Shown: positions 51,101-55,677, counted from the stretch's first letter. The stretch is 64,000 nucleotides of DNA from Zygaena filipendulae (GCA_907165275.2 OU015674.1:3471001-3535000); one strand, 5' to 3'. Notes: generated by a model from the letters alone, not told the origin. Made by a program: numbers and translations.

Positions 51101-51937
51101 ACCCATTGCGCATGTCACGTACAATACCGTTATCAAACGAGCCGCCACCAGCCACCTACCTCTACGACCCTACCCACCCTTCTATAGTAATAGGAGTCTG
51201 GGTAGACACTGACAGGCCTCCACGGGGTGACGGGGTCAGTGGCCGAAATGGCAGTGAAGAAAAGTTTCCTTGCCTTTGTAAAATTTAAAAAAAAATGCCT
51301 AGTTAATGTTCGAAGTTTGAAATTAGAAGGCAAGATGATCAATCCAACCGAAATAATATTAGGTATATTATCTTACCTATAATCATTAATTATTGTTTTT
51401 CTTTGATATCATAGGTAGGTACCTACATCTTTTGAGCACAGTAGGTGGTGAAAATGGTACCTCCATATCTAGGGATATTCTACTCCTATTACTTTGATGG
51501 GTACCTACTTTAATTAACACACAGTAGGTAGGTACATAATAATTATCTAGGGTGCAAAAACTGTTATAAAGATTACAACTTAGTGTACCTAAAGGTTTAT
51601 GAACACTCATCGGAACGTTGAAATATTTAGAAATAATGTTATAATCTATTTTTAGATATTACAGATGATACCTGGGTTTGCATTTTCGTGAACACCCAGC
51701 AACCTAAATTTTCACAAATGACAAATGAGGCCAATTTTCAGAGATAGACGAGAGAATTTATAATGACAACTTTAAAGCAAAATATAAATTTGTTACGCAA
51801 GCTAGGAACAAAATTAAGAGTTTTTTTTTAATAAATGCGCAAAAATTAAACACGACAACAGGTGCGCGAAATGATTGTTAATTTGAAAACCTTACCTGCA
51901 AATGTATTGGAACTTTTTTCACTGGTGCGTTATTCAT
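12105..51937 (-). CDS. CRMP: dihydropyrimidinase / collapsin response mediator protein, complete coding region
   Basis: The protein is assembled from 13 shared exons and one of two first exons: 51896-51937 (595 aa) or 38959-39003 (596 aa). All junction phases agree. It is an amidohydrolase TIM-barrel protein. Dihydropyrimidinase opens the ring of dihydrouracil and dihydrothymine in cytosolic pyrimidine breakdown; the non-catalytic CRMP relatives act in axon guidance. In 595-aa numbering, H76 and H78 (DPHTHF), the carbamylated-lysine position K169 (NSFKMF), H202 (VHAENG), H258 (VVHMMS) and D337 (SDNCTF) are present, as is the substrate tyrosine Y174. Vertebrate CRMPs have lost several of these, so this form should be an active enzyme. 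The C-terminus ends [14 protein letters not shown], as in the CRMP/DHP family. A His-rich 12-bp coding repeat sits in the tail. Drosophila makes DHP and CRMP from one gene by alternative splicing; no second copy of a catalytic exon was found here. Confidence 0.95.
12323..12510 (+). mobile_element. Lep1-like Helitron copy, decayed
   Basis: Starts TCCTTACTATTAATACG after an A, and contains CTTAACCGATCATCATGAAA, AGAATTCCTGCAGGA and CGCGGGTGAAACTGCGG. The 3' CTAG is degenerate. A partial second copy follows at 12520-12610. Confidence 0.6.
12703..12890. mobile_element. MITE-like element with ACCCGGTGCT ends
   Basis: CACCCGGTGCT at the left faces AGCACCGGGTTG at the right, with TTTTATCGGGTTATACCC inside. 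Same family as 36340-36500. Confidence 0.5.
13027..13152 (-). CDS. CRMP: CRMP exon, residues 528-570
   Basis: The exon reads [20 protein letters not shown] then [13 protein letters not shown]. It is Ser/Thr-rich like the phospho-regulated C-terminal tails of CRMPs. The acceptor is TTACAG; the donor is AGCA/GTGAGT in phase 1. The frame stays open past the donor to a stop near 12865, so intron retention would give a different 40-50 residue tail. Confidence 0.9.
13427..13598 (+). mobile_element. Lep1-like Helitron copy, both ends intact
   Basis: Starts TCCTTACTATAAATGCGAAA and ends GCGGGGAACAGCTAG. It is flanked by A and T, the A^T insertion expected of Helitrons. It lies in a CRMP intron. Confidence 0.75.
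13730..13906 (-). CDS. CRMP: CRMP exon with His-rich tail repeat, residues 469-528
   Basis: The exon reads [20 protein letters not shown], then a run with histidine every fourth residue (positions 493-513, pattern H-[DE]-[QRE]-[AD]), then [13 protein letters not shown]. The flanks resemble the CRMP tail, while the repeat looks inserted. The acceptor is GTTCAG; the donor is GTAAGT. It ends in phase 1. Confidence 0.9.
13767..13835 (-). repeat. in-frame 12-bp coding minisatellite (His-rich)
   Basis: About six near-identical 12-base units (GCCCACGAGCGG type) encode residues 493-515 of CRMP. Unit length is a multiple of three, so copy-number change keeps the frame. Six histidines are spaced every four residues. 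Confidence 0.85.
14068..14152 (-). CDS. CRMP: CRMP exon, residues 441-469
   Basis: The exon reads [20 protein letters not shown] then NGQLRVAEG, the sandwich strand before the C-terminal tail. The acceptor is TCCCAG; the donor is GTAAGA. It ends in phase 1. Confidence 0.93.
14756..15050. repeat. GAA/TAGTA-rich microsatellite, interrupted
   Basis: Degenerate repeats of AGAAGAATAAGTAGT run on both sides of an unrelated AT-rich insert at about 14820-14925. The insert ends in GTGTACAATAAAGAGTATT, like a lepidopteran retrotransposon tail. On the CRMP strand this is a long UUCUUC tract beginning just after the donor at 15067. The tract starts right after a LINE-like end (GGTCCAGCAGTAGACGG at 14456), so it may have grown from a LINE tail. 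Confidence 0.8.
15068..15255 (-). CDS. CRMP: CRMP exon, residues 378-440
   Basis: The exon reads [20 protein letters not shown], then [20 protein letters not shown] and ends AIGFNIFE, the C-terminal barrel and return sandwich of the family. The acceptor is CTGCAG. The donor GTTAGG is weak and is followed by a long TTC-rich tract formed by the microsatellite at 14756-15050. Confidence 0.95.
15419..15656 (-). mobile_element. Lep1-like Helitron copy, 238-bp subfamily
   Basis: On the - strand it runs from TCTATA at 15656 to CTAG at 15419. It is similar along its whole length to 34641-34882, sharing CCCCTT..ACCCTTAGGGG and TGCCTACGTCATACAAA. Confidence 0.75.
15756..15905 (-). mobile_element. Lep1-like fragment
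   Basis: CTAGCTATGCCCCGCGGTTTC is the - strand 3' end of the family. The rest has decayed. Confidence 0.5.
16005..16153 (-). CDS. CRMP: CRMP exon with D337 ligand, residues 328-378
   Basis: The exon reads [20 protein letters not shown], then [20 protein letters not shown] and ends WQKAVNTG. D337 in SDNCTF is the catalytic/metal aspartate; in vertebrate CRMPs this position is changed. [12 protein letters not shown] is nearly invariant in dihydropyrimidinases. The acceptor is TCCCAG; the donor is GTATGG. Confidence 0.95.
16535..16769 (+). mobile_element. Lep1-like Helitron copy
   Basis: Contains GTGAGGTTGTAATCTCTGGA, CGGAATTCCCGCGGGAACTC and ends AACAGCTAT, with an AC-rich internal insertion near 16580-16620. 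Confidence 0.6.
16874..16982 (-). CDS. CRMP: CRMP exon, residues 292-328
   Basis: The exon reads [20 protein letters not shown] then [17 protein letters not shown], the PPLRPD segment of the family. The acceptor is CGTCAG; the donor is GTGAGT. It ends in phase 2. It is very GC-rich relative to the intron. Confidence 0.93.
17627..17905. mobile_element. MITE, GATAAGCAA family
   Basis: The ends GGGACGCCGATAAGCAATAA and GTTAACACACTATTGCTTAT are imperfect inverted repeats shared with 19181-19409 and 46419-46650. The interior has ACAAAATGGCGCTATAATTT and is related. Confidence 0.65.
18543..18660 (+). mobile_element. Lep1-like fragment
   Basis: TTTGTTACGCTTTCGTGCC, ACCGATCATCGTGATATTTT and GCGGGTGAAACCGCGGGAG mark the family. 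The ends are lost. Confidence 0.5.
18854..19098. mobile_element. foldback MITE rich in CCAGTGCTGG palindromes
   Basis: GCTTACACGAAGTCAGTA at 18854 matches the inverted right end at 19081-19098 at 16 of 18 positions. The interior has repeated CCAGTGCTGG / CCAGCGCAGG motifs on both strands. Confidence 0.65.
19181..19409. mobile_element. MITE, GATAAGCAA family, 229 bp
   Basis: TTGGACATAGATAAGCAATA at the left pairs with TTGCTTATCTGTCCAA at the right. The interior shares TAAACACATAAT and CTCAATAAAGCGTT with 46419-46650. Confidence 0.75.
19503..19629 (-). CDS. CRMP: CRMP exon with H258 ligand, residues 250-292
   Basis: The exon reads [20 protein letters not shown] through [15 protein letters not shown]258 aligns with the fourth zinc-binding histidine. 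The acceptor is CCGCAG; the donor is GTATTC, directly followed in the intron by an ATTT-repeat tract. It ends in phase 1. Confidence 0.95.
19690..19890. repeat. imperfect foldback sequence
   Basis: GCCTTACTAAAATTTAGCT and AGCTAAATCTTAGTCAATC are partly inverted copies, and CTAAATTCAGAAG recurs inverted inside. Probably a worn MITE starting near GGCCTATTACACTATGC. Confidence 0.4.
20063..20676. mobile_element. non-autonomous hAT element with 8-bp target duplication
   Basis: The ends CAGGGCCGGTCCT (20063) and AGGACCGGCCCTG (20664-20676) are perfect inverted repeats with the CAGGG..CCCTG form typical of hAT. The flanking 8-mers CCACCGGC and GCACCGGC match at 7 of 8. It contains no transposase frame. 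It includes the strong hairpin at 20591-20625. Confidence 0.75.
20591..20625. repeat. perfect 14-bp GC-rich hairpin
   Basis: TTTCCAGGGGGCGC at 20591-20604 pairs exactly with 20612-20625 around a 7-base loop, inside the hAT element. Confidence 0.85.
20774..20920 (-). CDS. CRMP: CRMP exon with H202 ligand, residues 201-249
   Basis: The exon reads [20 protein letters not shown], then [20 protein letters not shown], then [10 protein letters not shown]202 aligns with a zinc-binding histidine, and GPEGHELSR is a hallmark of the family. The acceptor is CGTCAG; the donor GTCAGG is unusually weak. Confidence 0.95.
20985..21166 (+). mobile_element. Lep1-like Helitron copy
   Basis: Contains TTTGTTACGCTCTATCGGCT and ends CGCGGGTGAAACCGCGGG..CAGCTAG. 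A second partial copy (21168-21330, starting TCTATTATAAATGCA) follows directly, so the two are in tandem. Confidence 0.65.
21361..21575. mobile_element. GC-rich foldback MITE
   Basis: The left CCAGCGCACACTATGCGAC and right GGATAGTGTGCGCGCAGG share an 11-bp inverted core. The interior is rich in CGAC/GTCG. It lies in a CRMP intron next to a Lep1-like pair. Confidence 0.5.
21642..21842 (-). CDS. CRMP: CRMP exon with carbamylated-lysine site, residues 134-200
   Basis: The exon reads [18 protein letters not shown], then [18 protein letters not shown], then MVHAENG with the next exon. K169 aligns with the carbamylated lysine bridging the two zincs in dihydropyrimidinase, and Y174 with the substrate-binding tyrosine. 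Vertebrate CRMPs have replaced this lysine, so its presence marks the enzymatic form. The acceptor is GTCAG; the donor is GTGAGT. Confidence 0.95.
22412..22488 (-). CDS. CRMP: CRMP exon, residues 108-133
   Basis: The exon reads [20 protein letters not shown] then QKADNK, continuous with GGTTTV of the previous exon, as in all dihydropyrimidinases. The acceptor is TTCCAG. The donor GTACTT departs from GTAAGT. It ends in phase 0. At 77 bases it is too short to stand out as an open frame. Confidence 0.93.
22961..23145 (-). CDS. CRMP: CRMP exon with first metal-binding histidines, residues 46-108
   Basis: The exon reads [20 protein letters not shown], then [23 protein letters not shown] and ends GGTTTV. 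H76 and H78 are the HxH metal ligands of the amidohydrolase superfamily. The acceptor is TCTAG at 23146; the donor is GTGAGT. It ends in phase 1. Confidence 0.95.
26145..26330 (-). mobile_element. Lep1-like copy with two 3'-end motifs
   Basis: CTAGCTGTGCCTGTGTGGTTT opens the - strand 3' end. A second copy of the TTCACCCGCGTGAGTTTCGG motif lies at about 26291, so it looks composite. Confidence 0.5.
27120..27260 (-). mobile_element. LINE (RTE-like) 3' end fragment
   Basis: On the - strand CTAGGTCCAGCAGTTGACGT leads to GGCTAACATGATGATGATGA, the 3' end and simple-repeat tail typical of lepidopteran RTE-type elements as I recall them. The hAT element at 27277 lies directly beside it. Confidence 0.45.
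27277..27954. mobile_element. non-autonomous hAT element with perfect 8-bp target duplication
   Basis: The ends TAGGGTTGCCACC and GGTGGCAACCCTA are perfect inverted repeats, flanked by CTTGCAAG at 27269-27276 and 27955-27962. The interior is AT-rich, without a transposase frame, and is interrupted by the CRE MITE at 27391-27716. A partial relative ends at 36114. Confidence 0.9.
27391..27716. mobile_element. CRE-bearing foldback MITE, copy 1 (nested in hAT)
   Basis: Starts GGGATGTTGACAACTTTTGA and ends with the worn inverted counterpart. The arms GACACGTATTTTTTTA and AAAAAATACGTGTCC are inverted. The centre has TGACGTCA at 27536 and 27583 around GCCGCCATACAAACT. Confidence 0.8.
28835..29010. 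repeat. dispersed GC-rich repeat, copy 1
   Basis: GAGCCCTACAACCACACGCG, TATGCACACAAGCTGTCCGC and TAGTAGTAGGAAGTAACGTC correspond in order to 61795-61990. No coding frame is recognised. Confidence 0.55.
29209..29405 (+). mobile_element. Lep1-like Helitron copy, nearly complete
   Basis: Starts TCTATACTAATATTATAAGA after an A, with TTACGATTTAACTCAAAAAC and CGGAATTTCCGCAGGAACTC. The terminal CTAG is mutated to CTAT. A 3'-end fragment follows at 29480-29541. Confidence 0.7.
30777..31017. mobile_element. foldback MITE with about 75-bp inverted arms
   Basis: AACCGCCGCACTCAGAGTCG reads inward from the left and its inverse CGACTCTGAGTGCGGCGGTT from the right. Similarity continues through TTAAGTATAGATTTTTA and AAACTGCCGCAATCAGA. 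The centre is AT-rich. Length 241 bp, no coding frame. Confidence 0.88.
31400..31540. mobile_element. 141-bp MITE
   Basis: GCTGCCCTACGGTAAAACAA at the left pairs with TTTGTTTTTCCGTAGGGCAG at the right, with two mismatches or shifts. Flanks GCAAGACG / TAAAGACG may be a worn 8-bp duplication. Confidence 0.75.
32162..32360. mobile_element. CRE-bearing MITE, copy 2 (right half eroded)
   Basis: GGGTATGTTGAATACTTTTG start, AATAGACACGTATTTTTGCT arm, TGACGTCA at 32306 and CCGCCATACAAACTG. The second CRE and right arm are lost. Confidence 0.7.
32972..33161 (+). mobile_element. Lep1-like Helitron copy
   Basis: Contains GTGAGGTTATAGGGGGTAAT, CGGAATTCCCGCGGGAACTC and ends GGGGAACAGCTTG. It is joined directly to the 3' end (ACATCTAG at 32971) of an older partial copy. 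Confidence 0.65.
33436..33759. mobile_element. CRE-bearing MITE, copy 3 (most intact)
   Basis: GGGATGTTGACTACTATTGA on the left pairs with AGTCAACATGCCC on the right. Inverted arms carry ACACGTATTTTTTGC. TGACGTCA occurs at 33582 and 33626. Length 324 bp. Confidence 0.8.
34641..34882 (-). mobile_element. Lep1-like Helitron copy, 238-bp subfamily
   Basis: Partner of 15419-15656, with the same order of motifs from end to end. The 3' CTAG is mutated to CAAG; the 5' end TCTATA is at 34882. Confidence 0.7.
35580..35956. mobile_element. MITE, GATAAGCAA family, interrupted by a SINE/LINE tail
   Basis: In reverse orientation to 46419. ACACCCACAAAATTAAGTTA, GCTTTATTGAGAGTTATTCA and GTGTTTACTTTATTACA are on one side of the insertion, and CTCCAGTTTGGGTTAAACTA and GTTTATCTATGTCC on the other. 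Confidence 0.6.
35674..35820 (-). mobile_element. SINE or truncated LINE, poly(A) end, - strand
   Basis: A run of about 20 T opens the + strand. The - strand reads GGTCGGCAACGCACCTGCAA, GGGCGGCGGTAATCACTTAC and CATCAGGTGTAACCACTTGC, then poly(A). This unit is familiar from lepidopteran genomes. It sits inside the MITE at 35580-35956. Confidence 0.65.
35944..36114. mobile_element. hAT-like fragment related to 27277-27954
   Basis: GATGAATGCTGCCCGATAAA, CATTTCCCAAAAGTACTATA and the end GTTGGCAACCCTA match the right third of the 27277 element. Confidence 0.6.
36340..36500. repeat. dispersed repeat with AACCGGGTGCTTGGG end
   Basis: Contains GATGGGCAGTCAACCGGGTG, ACCCGATAAAA and TTTTATCGGGTTTAAACCCG. 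Related in inverted orientation to 12703-12890 and to a short piece at 58918-58975. Confidence 0.5.
36661..36802 (-). mobile_element. Lep1-like fragment
   Basis: GCAGTTTCACCCGCGGTAAT at the - strand 3' end and TATATTAGTATCTATACT at the other side. The middle is shortened. Confidence 0.5.
38696..38790 (-). CDS. CRMP: CRMP exon, residues 15-46
   Basis: The exon reads [20 protein letters not shown] through YIEDGIIK, the N-terminal beta sandwich strand of dihydropyrimidinases. The acceptor is TTTCAG, and the donor AA/GTAAGT is at 38695. It ends in phase 2, matched by the first base of the next exon. Confidence 0.92.
38959..39003 (-). CDS. CRMP: CRMP alternative first coding exon B (proximal)
   Basis: ATG at 39001-39003 starts [15 protein letters not shown], followed by a donor AAA/GTGAGT in phase 0. 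It would splice over a 168-base intron to the shared exon at 38790. A CpG-rich island at 39095-39125 just upstream supports a separate promoter. It is equivalent in position and phase to exon A, so the two are most simply read as alternative starts. Confidence 0.82.
39050..39240 (-). promoter_or_regulatory. putative proximal CRMP promoter
   Basis: A CpG-dense island at 39095-39125 (GGCAACGGGCGCGCCGCGCG) lies about 100 bases upstream of first exon B in otherwise AT-rich DNA. On the - strand it includes GTTGCCATG, like an RFX X-box half site. No TATA box is evident. Confidence 0.35.
39273..39467 (-). mobile_element. Lep1-like Helitron copy, 'CTGTCTGTC' subfamily
   Basis: Begins CTAGCTTTCCCCCCCCGGTT and contains AAACCTTCCTCATGAATCAC and GACAGACAGACAGCGGGAAG. 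This subfamily recurs at 39953, 46783, 56290 and 56945. Confidence 0.65.
39953..40140 (+). mobile_element. Lep1-like Helitron copy, 'CTGTCTGTC' subfamily
   Basis: Starts TCTTTACATAGTGTAAAATG after an A. Contains CGCTTCCCGCTGTCTGTC and CTGGAATTCCCGCGGGAACT and ends GGGGGACAGCTAC. Confidence 0.7.
40595..40744 (+). mobile_element. Lep1-like fragment
   Basis: Only the 3' end GCGGGTGAAACCGCGGGGCA with CAGCAAG is clear; the left part is decayed. Confidence 0.4.
43045..43140 (+). mobile_element. Lep1-like 3' fragment
   Basis: Ends GGTTGAAACCACGGGCACCA then GCTAG. The 5' part is missing. Confidence 0.45.
43198..43403 (-). mobile_element. Lep1-like Helitron copy, both ends recognisable
   Basis: CTAG at 43198 with GCTGTCCCGCGCGG, then AATTCCGGATTACAATATAG and TTTTTGAGTGAAATCGTAAC. 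The - strand 5' end TCTATTCTAAC is at 43403. Confidence 0.7.
43729..43965 (+). mobile_element. tRNA-derived SINE
   Basis: A pol III A box (GGTGTATAGTGG, 43733-43744) and B box (GGTTCGATCCC, 43778-43788) have tRNA spacing, but acceptor stems do not pair. The body has CCCGCGAGTCTGGGAGT and CATATCACAATCATCTGCTT, ending in an AT-rich tail. The head resembles tRNA-Asp. Confidence 0.7.
46419..46650. mobile_element. MITE, GATAAGCAA family
   Basis: GGACATAGATAAGCAATAGT and TTGCTTATCTGCGTCC inverted ends, with TGTGTTAACCC and GGGTTAACATG just inside. 232 bp. Confidence 0.75.
46783..47115 (+). mobile_element. Lep1-like Helitron copy split by a 130-bp insertion
   Basis: The left part runs to CACCAATAGA at 46890, and the right part resumes with GAGTGATTTATGAGGAAGG at about 47020 and ends GGGGGACAGCTAG at 47115. 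Between them is a 130-bp sequence that also occurs at 47520-47645. Confidence 0.7.
46889..47018. repeat. 130-bp direct repeat, copy 1 (inserted in Lep1-like element)
   Basis: From GATGTACATAATATGAACAA to TCCCCGACGATA. Nearly identical to 47520-47645, differing by a 4-base repeat unit (AATAAATAATT against AATAATT) and the length of a T run. Confidence 0.85.
47520..47645. repeat. 126-bp direct repeat, copy 2
   Basis: Second copy of the 46889 sequence, 0.6 kb away in unrelated flanks. Both copies have GAT at each edge, possibly a short target duplication or the element's own ends. Confidence 0.85.
48064..48268 (+). mobile_element. Lep1-like Helitron copy, nearly complete
   Basis: Starts TCTCTACTAAACTTATATAA after an A. 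Contains CGGAATTCCCGCGGGAAGTC and ends GCGGGGGAACAGCTAG followed by T. A further partial copy ends CAGCAGCTAG at 48558. Confidence 0.7.
49146..49319. mobile_element. MITE with AACCCTTTCACC ends
   Basis: AACCCTTTCACCGCCATCCA at the left pairs with CGTGGTGATGAAAGGGTT at the right. A similar left end (AACCCTCTCACCGCCATG) occurs at about 9446. Confidence 0.6.
50165..50335. mobile_element. half copy of the TAGAGTTAG foldback element
   Basis: Shares GTTAGGGCGTGTAGAGTTAG, AAGCTTGGCTCTACAT and TTACATGAAAATGTTTTTG with the right arm of 61029-61436. It interrupts a Lep1-like 5' half that starts at about 50036. Confidence 0.7.
50382..50725 (-). mobile_element. Lep1-like Helitron copy interrupted by a CRE-family MITE
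   Basis: CTAGCTGTGCCCCGCGGTTT opens the - strand 3' end. The element breaks at about 50422, resumes with TTCCCGCAGAACC at about 50564 and ends beyond AATAGACAGACAGACAAAA. The inserted piece is the MITE at 50423-50565. Confidence 0.65.
50423..50565. mobile_element. CRE-family MITE, copy 4 (centre deleted)
   Basis: GGGCGCCCATGTTGACTA and TAGTCAACATCCCTA form the inverted ends, and GGACACGTATTTTTTCTTT is the arm. The CRE-containing centre is missing. Inserted in a Lep1-like element. Confidence 0.65.
50838..50866. repeat. (TAGG)n microsatellite
   Basis: TAGGTAGGTAGGTAGGTAGG, one of many AGGTAG-rich spots in this half of the window. Confidence 0.85.
51896..51937 (-). CDS. CRMP: CRMP alternative first coding exon A (distal)
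   Basis: ATG at 51935-51937 starts [14 protein letters not shown], followed by the donor CAG/GTAAGG in phase 0, which joins the shared exon [11 protein letters not shown]. The peptide KKVPIHLQ before a 'QNRLLIKNG'-type sequence fits insect CRMP N-termini as I remember them. It lies 12.9 kb upstream of the other first exon. Confidence 0.85.
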
Positions 51938-52079
51938 TCTAGTTTATCAATGTTACCACGAAAGTCACTATAAAAACAATGTTTTTTATTTAATAGTTAA
52001 TTCACGAAAGGCGTTGGTCTATAAATTACTTTTACACCATACAACATCCAACGATAGCCAACAAAAACGTACTGAAATA

Positions 52080-52230
52080 AAAATGAAGCGAGGTCTAGAG
52101 TGAGCAAGTAGCGAATTGCCGATTAGTGATTATCTGGCATCTGCATTTTCGATGCCTATTGGTTGAAATTACTACGAGCGTTCCCACTACTACGCATGCG
52201 TAAAATGTGATCAACAGCCTAAATGATACG
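52080..52230 (-). promoter_or_regulatory. putative distal CRMP promoter region
   Basis: Upstream of first exon A there is a small GC-richer stretch with ATTGG (a CCAAT box on the - strand) and ACGCATGCGT, a palindrome close to the NRF-1 site. Placement only; no start site can be fixed. Confidence 0.25.
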
Positions 52231-54464
52231 TAGGCACTCTACTCACCGACTAAACTTTGTTTTGCTCTAGTTTGGAAAATTTACGATAGATGTCAGTTTT
52301 TTCCCGATATTGTTATTAGTTACTTATCTACCTCTTTGATAAAAAAATCTTTTAAACTGAGACTATATTATAACAATTTTCCTTGCTAAAATCTTTCTAT
52401 TTACAGGATTTAATGTAACAATTATTAAAACAAAATATGAGGTGTGCTTTCAATAACTTATTTATTGTAGTTAAACTCCAGTATACTAGATGGCGCTGTA
52501 ATGTAAAACGACTGTCGATCAATTATATTTTAGGGGAAACAGGGGAACAGCGAACTCCAAAACATTCAATCGAAACATGCGAAGATGGGCGCAACCTCTG
52601 TTTTGCGCTTGACTAAATAATTTCGGTATTTAAAAGTTCTTATTTTTTCTTAGTAGTGAAGTGTAGTGGAGATTTATAAAGGTTTTTTATACTAATGCCT
52701 GCATTACATCTGAAACCAGGAATAACGGTACTTTTTTAATTATATTATTTTCATAAATTCTATATTCTGTCCAATTCTTAGTAGGTACCATCATCTTTCA
52801 GCGTTGTTGTAGGTGATATAAGTAGTAAATATATATTTTCTTCAAGCATTTTATTTCCATGAATGTTTTTTATAACTTAGCTTGGACTTAATTACACGTA
52901 AAATCTGTCTTGAGAACCAACAATTTCATATTAAAAAAATAGCCCAATCGCTAAATTGTCTTTAAAATAAACAGTACTTAGTCTATTTACTAAGCTTCAG
53001 TAGGATCTTGGACTGCCACATATTTCATTTACCATCATCAGTTACCATCATCATGCCTACCATGCTATCATTTATTCCAGCTCCCATCTCAACATACCTA
53101 CCTACATCCTCCCAGTCCAATGGTGAGGTATTTGTTATATTGAGATGAGGTAAACGCAATGATGTCAAGAACAGCTTATTTTCGCCTTTGAACAAAGCTG
53201 TTTATTTACATCCAGCACTTTTTCGTAACCCTGGCCTTGGTGATAACGCATAATCAGAGTACCTATATACATATGTATATAGTAACAGTCACCTAGTGAC
53301 AACGGGTATTTACATAACAATGAACTGGAACTTTAATAGCCAATATATCATGTACCTAATGATCGTTTGGTAAATTGTCGATATATTTTGGTCGGCCAAA
53401 GTAGAAAAGATATTTAAAATAAAAAATTGATAGCGACCTAACTCCTAATTACTCAAAGTTCGGTGACTTCATTAGTAGGTGCTTTTGGGATTTCTCAACT
53501 GATTCACAGGTCTATTTGCTTTTTTCGTGTTCATTATATCCTCCAATTTTACTATCACGTTTAAGGTATAGGCACCATGACTGCATTCCCAGCGTCCCAT
53601 TACATTATATTATATCAACATAAACTTATCACTATGAGACATACACCATTAAAATTAAAATTTACTGTAGGTATCAACAATTTAGCTCTTCTTGAATAAA
53701 TCTCATAGACGTATAAAGAGGGGGTGGTCGGGTGAGCCGGGCTCACCTCAGGATGGCCTAGTGCCCACCCCAGGATGTTAGGCTAACGGTTCTAAATTCT
53801 ATAATACTGATAACTAACTTCAGACGACTCTTTAAATTTGTACACTTAATTTTTAAAAGTTTGCACCCGCGACTCCCGCGAGTGGTCAGGGGCATGGCCC
53901 CCCTTGAAAATAACCCTAGCTACGCCAATGATAAATCTATTTAAACCTACAAAAAAAAATTAGGAAGAGGCAGTAGCTAAGAGTATATAGTTGGATAAAA
54001 TGATTAACGAAGGGTATAACCGCTGCACCACGGGGAACTTTTTTTTTACCTCTAGAGCCACAAGACGCAAAAACGCTGCACTGGCAGTTAGCCAGGTTAA
54101 TAGAATTAAAAGTAAAAAAACAAATAAAAGTCAATGTACCTACCTACCTAGCTATTATAAATACCATAACAAATGAATTTTATTTTTTCCCAGTGCTCAA
54201 ACAAGTTTCTCTTAAAAAAATTCACAATATTTCTCTATACATAATATCTAGACAGAAGTCAAAAAGTAGGTAGGTGGTTAGTCGATCCCCTTTTTCGATC
54301 AACCTATATAGCGATACATGCTTAAAATCGTTTACACTCCGTACCAGAGAAGTATCGATTGATTCGGGTAAAAATAACCGTTTACAAACGAATATTACGT
54401 TAGCAGAATATCAGATACTGTATATAGGTATATTGTATACCTATATACAATACCTTTATATAAA

Positions 54465-54650
54465 TCTATACTAATATTAGCCAAAGTTTGTGAGTTTATG
54501 ACGTTATCTCTGGATCTACTGAACCAATTTTGAAAATTCTGTCACTTATAGGAAGCTACAGCGACCCTGAGTGTCATAGGATACTTTTTATCCCGGAATT
54601 CCCGCGGAAACTCCGAAATAACCGCGGGTGAAACCGCGGGGATCAGCTAG
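54465..54650 (+). mobile_element. Lep1-like Helitron copy, reference-quality
   Basis: Starts TCTATACTAATATTAGCCAA after an A and ends GGTGAAACCGCGGGGATCAG then CTAG before a T. The GC-rich 3' palindrome (CGCGGGTGAAACCGCGG) can form the subterminal hairpin expected of Helitrons. Confidence 0.8.
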
Positions 54651-54901
54651 TATACAATAAAATTCAATAATCAAATAGACGAGATACGTACCTACATATT
54701 TATTTATTTATTTATTGGTTTGCCAACAGGTTTACATTATAAAATATTATATAGGTATAAAGAAACGAAGATTTACAAAGATCAGTACCTATGCGTATAG
54801 TCTAAAGACCTTAGCTCGTGATTTTGTTGCCACTCTGAAGGTGTTCTCTGATTTGATGAGATAATCAACTAAAATTTTGAGCGTAAAATATATAAATCAC
54901 A

Positions 54902-55130
54902 CTATAGCTGTCCCCGCGGTTTCTCCCGCGATTGTTACGGAGTTCCCGCGGGAATTCCAGGCTTCTGTGTTATGTGTACCCGTGACAACGTGTATGCAAA
55001 ATTTAATGACATTTAACCTGCGTTAATTTCGGAGTTCCCATGAGAATTCCTGAACAAAAATGCCCTATGTCCTTCTCTGTACCCCTGAAAACGTCGTGTG
55101 TGCAAACAAATAAACAAACTCACTTTCGCA
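54902..55130 (-). mobile_element. Lep1-like, two partial units
   Basis: AGCTGTCCCCGCGGTTTCTC opens one unit. A second CGTTAATTTCGGAGTTCCCA begins at about 55022, followed by CCCTATGTCCTTCTCTGTAC. Confidence 0.55.
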
Positions 55131-55599
55131 TTTCGAATGGATATGAAATGTTTCTGACCCAAAGAAGTTTAATGCGGTCATCGTGTACTGCTGCAACTGG
55201 AAGTTGTATAAACGTTCCTTTTGAAGTGAAACTTCTTTCTTTAAGCGCCATGAGAGTAAAATTTCAAGCTCAAATTGATTGAGTAACGTTTTTAAAGGAC
55301 ACTACATCTGATTGCACGAAGTTTTCTGTCCTGTGTAGGTATTGAGTTGCATGAGTTCTTTTGGTAACGATCGATGAGAGTAAAATTTCATGGTCGATTT
55401 TGACTGTAATGTTTTTTAACGGTATTATTCTGACACAATATATTCAATAACAACTTTACTGGTCTAATTCTGGCCTAACAAACTTAAATCATTCTTTGTA
55501 ACTTTCCATTGTTTTCTCTAACTGACACTGGCATAAATAGTGCGCCTACATATCCAAGGCGTCTGTTGCCACATTGACAAAAAGGAAGATGAATGCAAT

Positions 55600-55618
55600 A
55601 TACACACACACACACACA
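55600..55618. repeat. (CA)n microsatellite
   Basis: About nine CA units, preceded by TATA. Confidence 0.9.
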
Positions 55619-55677
55619 ATACATATAAAAATTGGCAGTTTTTTTATAAGTACCTAAATTAGTAAATATACGAGCAC

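Larger units (their letters stand above)
39004..51895 (-). other. CRMP intron between the two first exons (12.9 kb)
   Basis: No convincing coding exon was found. The contents are mostly mobile-element copies (annotated separately), a tRNA-derived SINE and AT-rich sequence with CTACCT/AGGTAG runs. Part of it must serve as the promoter of the short form. Confidence 0.65.
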
